64,000 nucleotides of DNA from Salinicoccus luteus DSM 17002 (GTDB lineage Bacteria; Bacillota; Bacilli; Staphylococcales; Salinicoccaceae): positions 204,362-268,361 of the forward strand of contig NZ_JONV01000009.1 in assembly GCF_000712035.1 (NCBI RefSeq). The letters run 5' to 3'. The stretch's first letter is position 1. Every line of letters begins with the position of its first letter. Below, piece by piece: positions 1 to 7,938 of this stretch. The notes under the pieces were generated by a model. That model was not told the origin of the DNA, searched no databases, and saw only the letters and a list, made by a program, of their open reading frames with translations. The position numbers were made by a program, and so were the translations under genes.

Positions 1-378
1 CGTCTTATGGACCTATTCCGTGACAACAGGATATCCACCGCGTCGGAAGTGCTTGCCGCAGAGGCGACGGAGCAGGCGGAGGGATCTCTTGCCAAGCCCC
101 ATCCATACAGTTACTTATGGAGTCTGTACGAGCATGATGAAACACATTTTGAGGATGCTGTGAATCAAAGGAACCTCTCTGATGATAAGATTTTCATCGT
201 GGGGGATTCGGTGGCTGACTACTATTGTGCTGAAGCGATCGGGTCAGACTTTATTGCTACATTGACCGGCCTCACCGGACGGGCGATCATTCCAAACTTT
301 GAAGCTTTGGGTGTCGACCATATGGTTGATTCTGTTCTTGGAGTGGAAGAAATCATACTAAAAAACCATCACTCTTGA
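1..378 (+). CDS. HAD-family hydrolase, C-terminal part (5' end outside window)
   Basis: The reading frame is open from the first base, so the N-terminal half with the nucleophile aspartate is missing here. The visible part has the HAD motif III lysine region (KPHP) and the motif IV acidic pair in a GDSVADYYCAEAIG stretch, which bind the phosphate and Mg2+. This is typical of haloacid dehalogenase-type phosphatases; the substrate cannot be told. The stop codon lies inside the following terminator stem. Confidence 0.7.
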   Translation, partial: RLMDLFRDNRISTASEVLAAEATEQAEGSLAKPHPYSYLWSLYEHDETHFEDAVNQRNLSDDKIFIVGDSVADYYCAEAIGSDFIATLTGLTGRAIIPNFEALGVDHMVDSVLGVEEIILKNHHS

Positions 379-390
379 GTGATGGTTTTT
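361..390. terminator. Bidirectional intrinsic terminator between HAD gene and serA
   Basis: A perfect 13-bp inverted repeat with a CTTG loop. The outer arms are A5 and T5, so it can stop transcription from both converging genes. It overlaps the HAD stop codon. Confidence 0.9.
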
Positions 391-406
391 GCATTCAGTG
401 CTCTTC

Positions 407-1999
407 TCAGGATAGATCGACTTGCTTCACCCTGTGGAAGCCGTCGATTTTTCTGAGTTCTTCGATTGCTTCGTCACCTACACTTTGATCAAGTCTCAGA
501 GACAATAGTGCAGCACCACCTTCGTCTTTCCGGCCAAGCTGCATGCTGGCGATATTAATACTATACCTTCCTAAAGTATATCCCATTTCACCTATGATGC
601 CCGGACGGTCGAGATGATTGATGAAGAGGAGATGCCTCGTCGGTTTGATATCCACCTGGAAGCCGTTTATCTTCACAATGCGTTCTCCATAGCCGTTCAG
701 GACACTCGCGCCAATCGTCAACGTTTCGTCGTCATTGACCAGTTCCGCTTCGAGATAATTGCTGTAGCCGTGCGTCTGCCCCTTCTTCTCCACCTTGTAC
801 GTGACATCCTGTTCCTGGAGCAGATAGAGTGCATTGATGATATTGACGTTTTCACCGAGGTGGGGCTTCAGCATATTTGCAACGAATGACCGTGTCAGAA
901 TGCTCGTGTCATCCAATGCAAGGTCGCCGTGGTATTTCAGTTTGATTTCCATAGGAGGCCGATTCATCAACTGTATCGCAACTTCACCCATGTGGCTGGA
1001 TATATTTATGAATGGTTTGAGTTCCTCATTGATGTTCTGGCTCATCCTCGGTGCGTTCACTGCGTGGACGATTGTATCGTTCTCAAGAATATCGATTATT
1101 TCCCGGGAAACACTGAGCGCCACCTTTTCCTGCGCTTCAACAGTAGAGGCTCCAAGGTGCGGCGTCACTACAATGCGGGGGTGACCGAGAAGCTTCTGGT
1201 TGGTCGGAGGCTCCTCTTCAAACACATCGAGGGCCGCGCCATCTATCTGACCCTCATCAAGTGCGTCAAGCAGCGCTTCTTCGTCGATGATGCCGCCCCT
1301 TGCCACATTGATGATCTTAAGTTCCGGTTTTGCCAGCTTAAAGAATTCCCTGCCTACAATTCCTTTGGTCTGCGGGGTCAGGGGTGTATGCACAGTGACG
1401 AAGTCCGCGTGTTTTGCAATATCCTCAACTTCCATCTTTTCTATGTCTGCTTCCTTGGCCTTATCCTCTGAGAGGTAGGGATCGAAGGCAACGATTTTCA
1501 TGCCGAAGCTCTGGGCACGCCGGGCGACGCCGAAACCAATTTTTCCGACCCCGATGATGCCAAGTGTCTTGCCATACATTTCTGTCCCTTTATATGCCTT
1601 GCGGTTCCAGGTGCCTTCTGAAAGTTCCTTGTGTGCTGCCGGAATCTCCCGCGTAAGGGCAAGCATCATTGCCATTGTATGCTCGGTCGCGGATATTGTG
1701 TTGCCATCGGGTGCATTGATGACGATGACCCCGTATTTTGTGGCGGCACCGATATCAATATTGTCTACGCCGACCCCAGCCCGGGCGATTACCTTCAGGG
1801 ATCTTGCATATTGGATGATTTCTTCAGTGATGGTTGTCTGGCTTCTGACGATGAGGGCATGGTAGTCATGGACTATCTCCAAGATTTCAGCTTCAGAGAG
1901 TCCCGTGTTGATATCCACTTCATAATTGGGGTGATCGAGCAGTTCCTTAATACCGTCTTCACTGATTGGATCCAGTACGAGTACCTTATATTGATTCAT
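407..1999 (-). CDS. serA: D-3-phosphoglycerate dehydrogenase SerA
   Basis: Catalyses the first step of serine synthesis, oxidising 3-phosphoglycerate to 3-phosphohydroxypyruvate with NAD. The 530-residue protein has the long form: N-terminal substrate domain, Rossmann nucleotide site near residue 150 (GVGKIG), catalytic Arg in VARGGIIDE, Glu in FEEEPP and His in TPHLGAST. An intervening ASB-type domain is followed by a C-terminal ACT domain from about 455 (LLFINHLDRPGIIG), the usual place for serine feedback. The start overlaps the end of the upstream aminotransferase gene by 14 nt, so the two are co-transcribed and probably translationally coupled. Confidence 0.96.
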   Translation of the reverse strand: MNQYKVLVLDPISEDGIKELLDHPNYEVDINTGLSEAEILEIVHDYHALIVRSQTTITEEIIQYARSLKVIARAGVGVDNIDIGAATKYGVIVINAPDGNTISATEHTMAMMLALTREIPAAHKELSEGTWNRKAYKGTEMYGKTLGIIGVGKIGFGVARRAQSFGMKIVAFDPYLSEDKAKEADIEKMEVEDIAKHADFVTVHTPLTPQTKGIVGREFFKLAKPELKIINVARGGIIDEEALLDALDEGQIDGAALDVFEEEPPTNQKLLGHPRIVVTPHLGASTVEAQEKVALSVSREIIDILENDTIVHAVNAPRMSQNINEELKPFINISSHMGEVAIQLMNRPPMEIKLKYHGDLALDDTSILTRSFVANMLKPHLGENVNIINALYLLQEQDVTYKVEKKGQTHGYSNYLEAELVNDDETLTIGASVLNGYGERIVKINGFQVDIKPTRHLLFINHLDRPGIIGEMGYTLGRYSINIASMQLGRKDEGGAALLSLRLDQSVGDEAIEELRKIDGFHRVKQVDLS

Positions 2000-3134
2000 A
2001 ATATGCCTCCTGGGCAGCAGTCAATGCTCTGCCATAGTATTTTTTCCCGCGATAGTCACTTGTGATGGCCTCAAGTGCAGATAGGACGGTCAGCATGTCC
2101 TTCGGGAACATGTAGCCCATATGACCGATGCGCAAGATTTTTCCTTTAAGCTGCTTCTGGCCTCCTGCAATTGTGATCCCGTGTGATTTTTTCAGGGCAT
2201 CCTTGATATGGGAAAGCTCTGCTTCATCGGACTTGAAGGCGGTGACAGTCGGAGAGGCATGGGTTTCCTCTACGAGGAGTTCGAAATCCAGTGCCTTAAG
2301 TCCAGCCCTCAGCATATTGCGCATCTTGAGGTGGCGCTCATATATCTGCTCCACACCTTCCTCCTTATACAGCTTCAGAACCTGTGCCAATCCTTGTATC
2401 AGCGAAACGGCAGGGGTGAAGGGCGTGGAGTTCTCCTCAAGGGATTTAAAGTATCTGTTGATATCCAGATAGAATCTGGACAGTTGGTTTTGGGAAGCAC
2501 GCTCACGCGCCATATGATTCATGGCGACGAAAGCGATTCCCGGCGGCAGCATCAGTGCCTTCTGGCTGCCCGTCACCAGGCAGTCGATGGCATCTGCGGA
2601 CATATCGAACTTCATGCCGCCGACTGCACTTACACCATCGACGATGAACAGCGTGTCCTTATTGTAGTTCTTGACCAGTTCCCCTAAGGAATGAATTGGA
2701 TGGACTACGGCTGTTGATGTTTCACAGGCCTGTGAGAATACAGCTCTGATATTTTCTTTATCGTCAAGGAACTTCTTGAAAATTTCCAGGTCCACCCCTT
2801 CGCCCCATGGCACTTCAAAAACATGGACATCGAATGGATATGTCTGTGCAATATTTTTAAAGCGGTCGCCGAATGCGCCGCTGACGATGACTGCAATGGA
2901 TTCATCGGGCTGCACCAGATTGACCATTGCTGCCTCCAGGGCACTTGTACCGCTTGATGTAAGGACGGCGACAGGATCATCTGTGCCGAATAGTGTCTTT
3001 ATGTTGGACTGCACATTTTCCATAAGTGCAGTGAAATCGGAAGAGCGGTGTCCAATCATACCATCTGACATTGCACGCGTTACTTGAGGGGGAATGGGCG
3101 TCGGACCGGGTGTGAGTAGCAAGTTTGGTTCCAT
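1986..3134 (-). CDS. Class V aminotransferase (serine/alanine-glyoxylate type), probable phosphoserine-pathway partner of SerA
   Basis: A PLP-dependent fold type I enzyme of 382 residues. It opens with the LTPGPTPIPPQV substrate-binding segment typical of alanine-glyoxylate/serine-pyruvate aminotransferases. The Schiff-base lysine is Lys192 in GSQKALMLPPG, and the PLP-binding aspartate is in FIVDGVSAVGG. In Staphylococcus an equivalent gene precedes serA, and the overlap here suggests it supplies the transamination step of serine synthesis. Reverse serine or glycine metabolism remains possible because it is not a classical SerC. A good RBS (GGAGG) precedes the ATG. Confidence 0.88.
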   Translation of the reverse strand: MEPNLLLTPGPTPIPPQVTRAMSDGMIGHRSSDFTALMENVQSNIKTLFGTDDPVAVLTSSGTSALEAAMVNLVQPDESIAVIVSGAFGDRFKNIAQTYPFDVHVFEVPWGEGVDLEIFKKFLDDKENIRAVFSQACETSTAVVHPIHSLGELVKNYNKDTLFIVDGVSAVGGMKFDMSADAIDCLVTGSQKALMLPPGIAFVAMNHMARERASQNQLSRFYLDINRYFKSLEENSTPFTPAVSLIQGLAQVLKLYKEEGVEQIYERHLKMRNMLRAGLKALDFELLVEETHASPTVTAFKSDEAELSHIKDALKKSHGITIAGGQKQLKGKILRIGHMGYMFPKDMLTVLSALEAITSDYRGKKYYGRALTAAQEAYYESI

Positions 3135-3252
3135 ATATATCTGCCTCCATAGAATAGATGTACACTATAATATCAAAGTTTTCTGTATTTTCCATAATCA
3201 TAAGCGGGCAAATATACTTAAGAGTGTAATATTATCCGTTAAAACGTTTTCA

Positions 3253-4329
3253 TCAATTATCCTTGCCCTCTTTCAAAATTTCATCCACCAGCCTATGCGC
3301 TTCCTGGTACCTGTTTCCATAGGACTCGCCATCCAGAATATGTGTGATCGAGAGAAGGTCATGCATTTCCAGTTCTTCCATGAGCATTTCATGGATTTCA
3401 TTTTTGGAATCGAGGTTTTTGGCCCCCTCGCCTTTCGGTGATTCCGGAGGCAGCACCAGGATGAGTGACCAGTTCTGGAGGTGGATATAGTAGTCGAAGA
3501 CGGATTTCAGGCGGTTGAATTCCTCTCCATCGGCGTATCGCTTCATATTGACTTTTGTAGTCATGACGTCGGTGTCCGCAAAGAAAACTTTGCGCGTACC
3601 GGGGGAGTGGATATGGCGCCTGTTATTCTCAAACTGTCCGATGCCGATTGCATGAAAGTCCTTTACATCGAGTTCATCGTCCGCAATCCGATGTTCACGG
3701 CAGTATGTTTTTGCGTACTCCACGGAGTAGCTTGTGGAATAGCGTCTTGCCAGATCCTGTACCATCGAAGTGCGGCCTGTCCCCGGGGCTCCGATGATGA
3801 GTACATTCTGGACAAAGAACTTCCTGAAGGTCCGCATGACGTAATCCCAGTTCAGTATGGGTTCTTCCCTGATGCTTGTGCCGCTGATTCCGAGTATTTT
3901 GCGGTCGACCATCGTAATGGATGCATCGATGTGGGGCCACTCATCAGAAAAGAAGTCCTTGAGCGGTTTGATATACTCCTCCTCTCCGACATAATAGGTC
4001 ATACTCTCGACGGGAAAGGGCAGCGAATCCTTTTCTTCGAGGATGGTGTCTGCAAGCATTTTGAGCCAGGGCCCCCAGCCATGCGGATATCTCGGAATAT
4101 GCGTTTCATCGAGCTTGAGTATGGTGACGTTGTCATCAGGACCAAGCAGCCGACGCATGGATTTGACCCGGTTGTCGAGTGTCATCCCGTAGGTGTCGCC
4201 CCGGTCGCCCTGGTATCCGCTGACAATCACAAAGGCATGCCTGTTCTCCCGTTTTGCACGGATGATCTGTTCAAAGTGCCCTACATGACACGGGGCGAAG
4301 GTACCGAAATAAATTCCTAGATCTCTCAC
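3253..4329 (-). CDS. NadR-like bifunctional NMN adenylyltransferase / nicotinamide riboside kinase
   Basis: The N-terminal nucleotidyltransferase domain shows GTFAPCHVGH (His-x-Gly-His at 15-18) and a C-terminal ISGTSIR motif (148-154), as in adenylyltransferases of the NadR/NadM type. The second half, from about 175, is a P-loop kinase domain resembling the ribosylnicotinamide kinase of NadR. Together these would turn nicotinamide riboside or NMN into NAD. The Walker A sequence reads GAPGTGRT (180-187), with Arg186 where Lys is expected, so the kinase activity is uncertain. No DNA-binding helix-turn-helix is visible at the N terminus, unlike enterobacterial NadR. Confidence 0.8.
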   Translation of the reverse strand: MRDLGIYFGTFAPCHVGHFEQIIRAKRENRHAFVIVSGYQGDRGDTYGMTLDNRVKSMRRLLGPDDNVTILKLDETHIPRYPHGWGPWLKMLADTILEEKDSLPFPVESMTYYVGEEEYIKPLKDFFSDEWPHIDASITMVDRKILGISGTSIREEPILNWDYVMRTFRKFFVQNVLIIGAPGTGRTSMVQDLARRYSTSYSVEYAKTYCREHRIADDELDVKDFHAIGIGQFENNRRHIHSPGTRKVFFADTDVMTTKVNMKRYADGEEFNRLKSVFDYYIHLQNWSLILVLPPESPKGEGAKNLDSKNEIHEMLMEELEMHDLLSITHILDGESYGNRYQEAHRLVDEILKEGKDN

Positions 4330-4408
4330 TGTGACAGCTCCTAACCAAATGGTATTAAGACAGTTATATCAGTATAAAAGCGGTTTATCAAATCAATATA
4401 CATGCTCT

Positions 4409-4440
4409 TTGACAACTACTATGCAAAGGTATGCTACAAT
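4409..4440 (+). promoter_or_regulatory. Possible promoter for the DUF368-GTPase pair
   Basis: TTGACA at 4409-4414 and TACAAT at 4435-4440. The 20-bp spacer is longer than ideal, so one of the two boxes may be chosen wrongly. It lies in the divergent region upstream of the DUF368 gene. Confidence 0.4.
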
Positions 4441-4476
4441 CAGATGGTAAAAATTAAAAGTTGAGGGATACAATAA

Positions 4477-5319
4477 ATGGTTAAATGGGTAAATATATTT
4501 AAAGGTTTTCTCATGGGCATCTGCGAGCTGATTCCAGGGGTCAGCAGCGGAACGATGGCCCTGCTGCTTGGAATCTATGATCAGTTTCTCGGGGCCATCA
4601 GCAAAATCGTGTCAAAGCACTATAGGAAGGCGATTCTGTTCCTGCTGCCGCTGGTCATCGGAATGGGAATTGCAATCCTTACATTATCGAACCTGATAGA
4701 CTATCTGCTGCGGAATCATACAGTGCCGACACACTGGTTCTTCATCGGATTGGTACTCGGTGTCGTCCCGATGATGCTCAGAATTTCGAATTATAAAGTC
4801 GAGTTCAGGGCCGGCCACTACATCATTTTGTTCATGGCGGTGGCTTTGCTTCTTGTTATGGGTATAAGCAGGGGGGAGGAGCAGGCAATCAATGACGTTG
4901 CGATTACTTTCCCGCTTCTCGTCAAAATGTTCATCAGTGGCATACTTGCTTCAACAACGATGCTGCTGCCGGGGATATCGGGCTCCCTTGTTCTTTTGAT
5001 TCTGGGCTCCTATTCCATCGTCATCTATGCGGTGAGTGAGCTGACCAGCTTCAATCTTGGGGTTCTTCCGATTCTGATTGCCGCCGGCTCCGGCATCCTC
5101 CTCGGACTGCTTGTCGCCAGCCGGATCATCCAGTATATGCTCAGGCACTTTACGTATCTGACCTACGCGCTGATATTGGGGCTCGTCATCGGCTCCGTCT
5201 TTGCCATCTATCCGGGCCTTCCGGACACGGTACTGTCCTGGGCAGTGACAGCACTGGCGGCCATACTGGGCTTTGCAATCAGCTGGTACATGGGTGCTGA
5301 CAATGAAGGTACAATCTGA
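4477..5319 (+). CDS. DUF368 membrane protein (PopT-type undecaprenyl-phosphate translocase candidate)
   Basis: A polytopic membrane protein of 280 residues with about eight hydrophobic segments. It starts with the DUF368 signature GICELIPGVSSGTMALLLGIY, repeated in inverted form near the middle (LLPGISGSLVLLILGSYS); such a pair suggests an internal duplication of re-entrant hairpins. Recent work assigns DUF368 proteins a role in flipping undecaprenyl phosphate back across the membrane, alongside DedA proteins. That role is taken from the family and is not visible in the sequence. A GTPase gene follows 14 nt downstream and is probably in the same operon. Confidence 0.85.
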   Translation: MVKWVNIFKGFLMGICELIPGVSSGTMALLLGIYDQFLGAISKIVSKHYRKAILFLLPLVIGMGIAILTLSNLIDYLLRNHTVPTHWFFIGLVLGVVPMMLRISNYKVEFRAGHYIILFMAVALLLVMGISRGEEQAINDVAITFPLLVKMFISGILASTTMLLPGISGSLVLLILGSYSIVIYAVSELTSFNLGVLPILIAAGSGILLGLLVASRIIQYMLRHFTYLTYALILGLVIGSVFAIYPGLPDTVLSWAVTALAAILGFAISWYMGADNEGTI

Positions 5320-5333
5320 ATCGAGGTGAGGAT

Positions 5334-6365
5334 ATGGAACAGAGCCATCCATTGGTCATGGCCTACCATGAATATATAGAATCGACGATCGATTATCGCG
5401 TTGCTGTGCTTGGGCAGGTGGATGCGGGCAAAAGTGCCCTGGTGAACCGCTTGGCGGATGCTGATTCTTTCATCTCCACACAGACTGACGCCACACGCAC
5501 AATTACGGAGCATCCCTACGGAAGACGGGGGAAGATCCTCGATTTTCCAGGTGTCGGAACAACAGAATATTCTCCGAAGCAGTACAGGAAGCTGATAGCC
5601 AAGACGGGCATCAGGCATGTTTTGTACGTATTCTCCTCAAAGATACGGGATGCGGACGAAGCGGTCATCCGATATCTTGCCAAAAGGGGTATCCATGTCA
5701 CTTTCGTATACAACAAAAGCGACACGCTGGTAGATGTCTCCGGGGAGCGGGCGCAGAAGACGCTGATGAACGACAAGGATACGGAGCTCCACGTGACCTT
5801 CAAGAAACAGCTCGACCAGCCGTTATACTATCATTTTGCCAGTGTGAAGGACGATGCAGGAATCGATGAACTGAGAGGGAAGCTGGATGATATATTCAGG
5901 GAAAAGGACGACCAGTTTGATCAGAGGGTCCATAGTGCCCAGTATCTCGAGAGGTTCCTGTCCCGGAAGATGAATGGGCTGGCGACCAAACTGCTGTCAC
6001 CGGGCTTCAAGGACATCATCCTCAGCCGGGCCTACAGGTCTATAGAAGAGATGACGGAATCGCACTATCATGTTACAGCCGAGGATGGCGTGGAAATCGG
6101 CCAGGAAATTCCGAGGGCCGCCGATTATATCAATCGTGTCAAAAACACGGAAAAGGACACGAAGAAGCCGGCGGACTACATCAACCACTTGGCAACGCTC
6201 TTCGGAGCGGTCTTTAAAATGCGGAAGTTGAATGTTGTAACGTTCATTGCATCCTCCCTGGGTGAAATCAGCATAAAAAATATTTATCCCGTACTGAAGG
6301 GAACATTTGAATACGTCGGTGATATGAACGACTTTGCCCGCGAGGTCATCAAACATCACCGCTAG
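5334..6365 (+). CDS. Small GTPase-domain protein of unknown role
   Basis: A 343-residue protein with a clear P-loop GTPase core: G1 GQVDAGKS (27-34), a threonine-rich switch I (TDATRTIT), G3 DFPG (70-73) and G4 NKSD (127-130). The layout resembles Era/TrmE-like or interferon-inducible GTPase-like proteins. Residues after about 200 form a long helical region with a moderately hydrophobic stretch near 285-320, which may touch a membrane. It is not Era, Der, HflX or TrmE. A GAGGTGAGG RBS precedes the start, and the short gap to the DUF368 gene suggests the two proteins act together at the envelope. Confidence 0.7.
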   Translation: MEQSHPLVMAYHEYIESTIDYRVAVLGQVDAGKSALVNRLADADSFISTQTDATRTITEHPYGRRGKILDFPGVGTTEYSPKQYRKLIAKTGIRHVLYVFSSKIRDADEAVIRYLAKRGIHVTFVYNKSDTLVDVSGERAQKTLMNDKDTELHVTFKKQLDQPLYYHFASVKDDAGIDELRGKLDDIFREKDDQFDQRVHSAQYLERFLSRKMNGLATKLLSPGFKDIILSRAYRSIEEMTESHYHVTAEDGVEIGQEIPRAADYINRVKNTEKDTKKPADYINHLATLFGAVFKMRKLNVVTFIASSLGEISIKNIYPVLKGTFEYVGDMNDFAREVIKHHR

Positions 6366-6368
6366 ACC

Positions 6369-6403
6369 ACAGCACTTCGGTAATCGCCGGGGTGCTGTTT
6401 TTT
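6369..6403 (+). terminator. Intrinsic terminator after the GTPase gene
   Basis: A 12-bp stem (6369-6380 with 6387-6398, two G-T pairs), a TAATCG loop and a run of T. It separates the GTPase unit from the sugar operon. Confidence 0.85.
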
Positions 6404-6475
6404 GCTGGGGACAATCGTTTGCATGAAGGGGCAGTATTATTTTTTCAAAAGCCTTTAGCTGTAAAGGAATAATTT

Positions 6476-6491
6476 ATGCAATCGTTTGCAA
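6476..6491 (+). promoter_or_regulatory. LacI-family or cre-like operator upstream of the sugar operon
   Basis: ATGCAATCGTTTGCAA is a near-perfect palindrome with the central CG typical of LacI-family sites, and it also fits a loose cre pattern. It ends 7 nt before the -35 box. A half copy (AATCGTTTGCAT) lies at 6413-6424. The LacI regulator encoded in this operon is the likeliest ligand, with CcpA as the alternative. Confidence 0.65.
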
Positions 6492-6498
6492 AAAGTTG

Positions 6499-6527
6499 TT
6501 GACTTAAAAGAATTCTGAATATAGAAT
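6499..6527 (+). promoter_or_regulatory. Sigma-A promoter of the sugar operon
   Basis: TTGACT (6499-6504) and TAGAAT (6522-6527) with an ideal 17-bp spacer. Transcription should start near 6534, about 40 nt before the binding-protein start codon. Confidence 0.8.
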
Positions 6528-6541
6528 AAAAGTACAAGCGA

Positions 6542-6557
6542 TTGATAACGCTTACAT
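6542..6557 (+). promoter_or_regulatory. cre site (CcpA) in the 5' untranslated region
   Basis: TTGATAACGCTTACAT matches every position of the consensus WTGNNARCGNWWWCAW. It lies just downstream of the predicted start site, where CcpA binding blocks transcription, so glucose repression of the operon is expected. It overlaps an AAGCG...CGCTT inverted repeat (6536-6553). Confidence 0.75.
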
Positions 6558-6573
6558 ACAAGGAGGATGAAAA

Positions 6574-7878
6574 ATGAAGAGATCGAAGTGGAGTTATGCC
6601 TTTCTTCTCGCCCTGCTTCTCATGCTGGGAGCCTGTGGGAACAGTGGAGATGCTGGCGGTTCAGTTTCAGGGGACGGCGAAGAGGGCAGCGGCGATGGCG
6701 AATCAGTAACGATTGACCTTTATCAGTTCAAAGTGGAATTCAAGGAGCAGTTCGAATCCCTCGTGGCACAATATGAAGAAGAGAATCCGAATGTGACAGT
6801 CAACGTTGAAACGGTCGGTGGCGGAAACGACTACGGTGCCACATTGAAGTCGAAGATTGCATCTGGCAACGAACCGGATATCTTCAATATCGGCGGACCT
6901 CAGGACTATGAAGACCATAAGGACCGTATCGCACCAATCGAAGATTCCGCAGCTGTCGACGCAGCGCTGGAAGGTACGCTTGATGCAGTTACAGTGGAAG
7001 ACCAGGTTTACGGTGTCCCTTACAACCTCGAAGGCTACGGACTGATCTACAACAAGGGGATCTTTGAAGAGGCTGGCATCAACCCTGATGAGCTGACGAC
7101 GATGGAAGATCTGCAGGCAGCAGTCGATACACTTGACGGTATGAAGGAAGAACTTGGACTGGACGCTGTCTTCGCCTTCCCGGGCAAAGAGAGATGGGTA
7201 TATGGAAACCACTCCAGCAGTTCATTCCTCGCGCCTGAATTCAATGACAGCGTTATCGAAGCATTTGAATCCGACACGGTTGAATTTGAACTCTCGGAAG
7301 AACTGAAAAACTACATCGACATGCAGGTGAACTATTCCGAGCAGCCTGTATTGAGCCTCGACTATTCACAACAGGTCGAAGCCCTCTATTCCATGGAGAA
7401 GGTGGCCATGATCCAGCAGGGAAACTGGGCTTACCCTTCCATTGAACAGATTGCACCTGAAGTGGCTGAGAACTCCGGCATCATCCCTATTCCTGTAGGC
7501 GGCGAGGCTAAAATGCCTGTAGGCGTGCCGCAGTATTGGGTAGTGAACTCCGGAGCGGATGATGCTGTGCAGCAGGCCTCTGTCGACTTCCTTGACTGGA
7601 TGTACACATCCGATGCGGGCAAGGAAGCTGTACTGAACGACTTCAACTTCATTCCGGCATATAAGGACTACGACACAAGCCAGATTTCAGATCCATTGTC
7701 CCAGGAGATCTATGAGTACTCCGAAGAGGGCAATACAAGTGGATGGGTATTCCTTGGATATCCTACCGGGTTCTCTGAAGAGACATTCGGTGATAATGTT
7801 CAGCAGTACATTTCCGGTGACATCACATGGGAAGAAGTGGTAGAGAACTCCAAAGCATACTGGGAAGAGAATAGATAA
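6574..7878 (+). CDS. Sugar ABC transporter substrate-binding lipoprotein (family 1)
   Basis: An extracellular solute-binding protein of 434 residues, anchored by lipid. The signal peptide ends in a lipobox (LLMLGACG, Cys at about 21), followed by a Gly/Ser/Glu-rich linker. The mature part has the family 1 fold (VTIDLYQFKVEF start, VPYNLEGYGLIYNKGIFEEAG middle) seen in maltose- and oligosaccharide-binding proteins. It is the first gene of the operon and would deliver an oligosaccharide or glycoside to the two permeases downstream. The substrate cannot be read from sequence. RBS AAGGAGG. Confidence 0.9.
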   Translation: MKRSKWSYAFLLALLLMLGACGNSGDAGGSVSGDGEEGSGDGESVTIDLYQFKVEFKEQFESLVAQYEEENPNVTVNVETVGGGNDYGATLKSKIASGNEPDIFNIGGPQDYEDHKDRIAPIEDSAAVDAALEGTLDAVTVEDQVYGVPYNLEGYGLIYNKGIFEEAGINPDELTTMEDLQAAVDTLDGMKEELGLDAVFAFPGKERWVYGNHSSSSFLAPEFNDSVIEAFESDTVEFELSEELKNYIDMQVNYSEQPVLSLDYSQQVEALYSMEKVAMIQQGNWAYPSIEQIAPEVAENSGIIPIPVGGEAKMPVGVPQYWVVNSGADDAVQQASVDFLDWMYTSDAGKEAVLNDFNFIPAYKDYDTSQISDPLSQEIYEYSEEGNTSGWVFLGYPTGFSEETFGDNVQQYISGDITWEEVVENSKAYWEENR

Positions 7879-7888
7879 ATGAAATCAT

Positions 7889-7915
7889 AATGGAGCAATC
7901 TTATATTGCTCCATT
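7889..7915 (+). promoter_or_regulatory. Intercistronic hairpin between binding protein and permease genes
   Basis: An 11-bp perfect stem with a 5-nt loop but no true T tract. Such hairpins after binding-protein genes commonly stabilise the upstream mRNA or reduce read-through, giving more binding protein than permease. Confidence 0.7.
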
Positions 7916-7938
7916 ATTTCTTACAAAGAGGTGTTAAT

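Noticed and set aside
3135..3252. T-box or serine-responsive leader before the aminotransferase-serA operon
   Set aside because: The gap is only 118 bp, shared with the end of the next gene, and no T-box sequence is seen.
3481..4320. Long plus-strand frame of 279 codons opposite the NadR-like gene
   Set aside because: It has no recognisable domain and lies wholly antisense to a gene with clear motifs.
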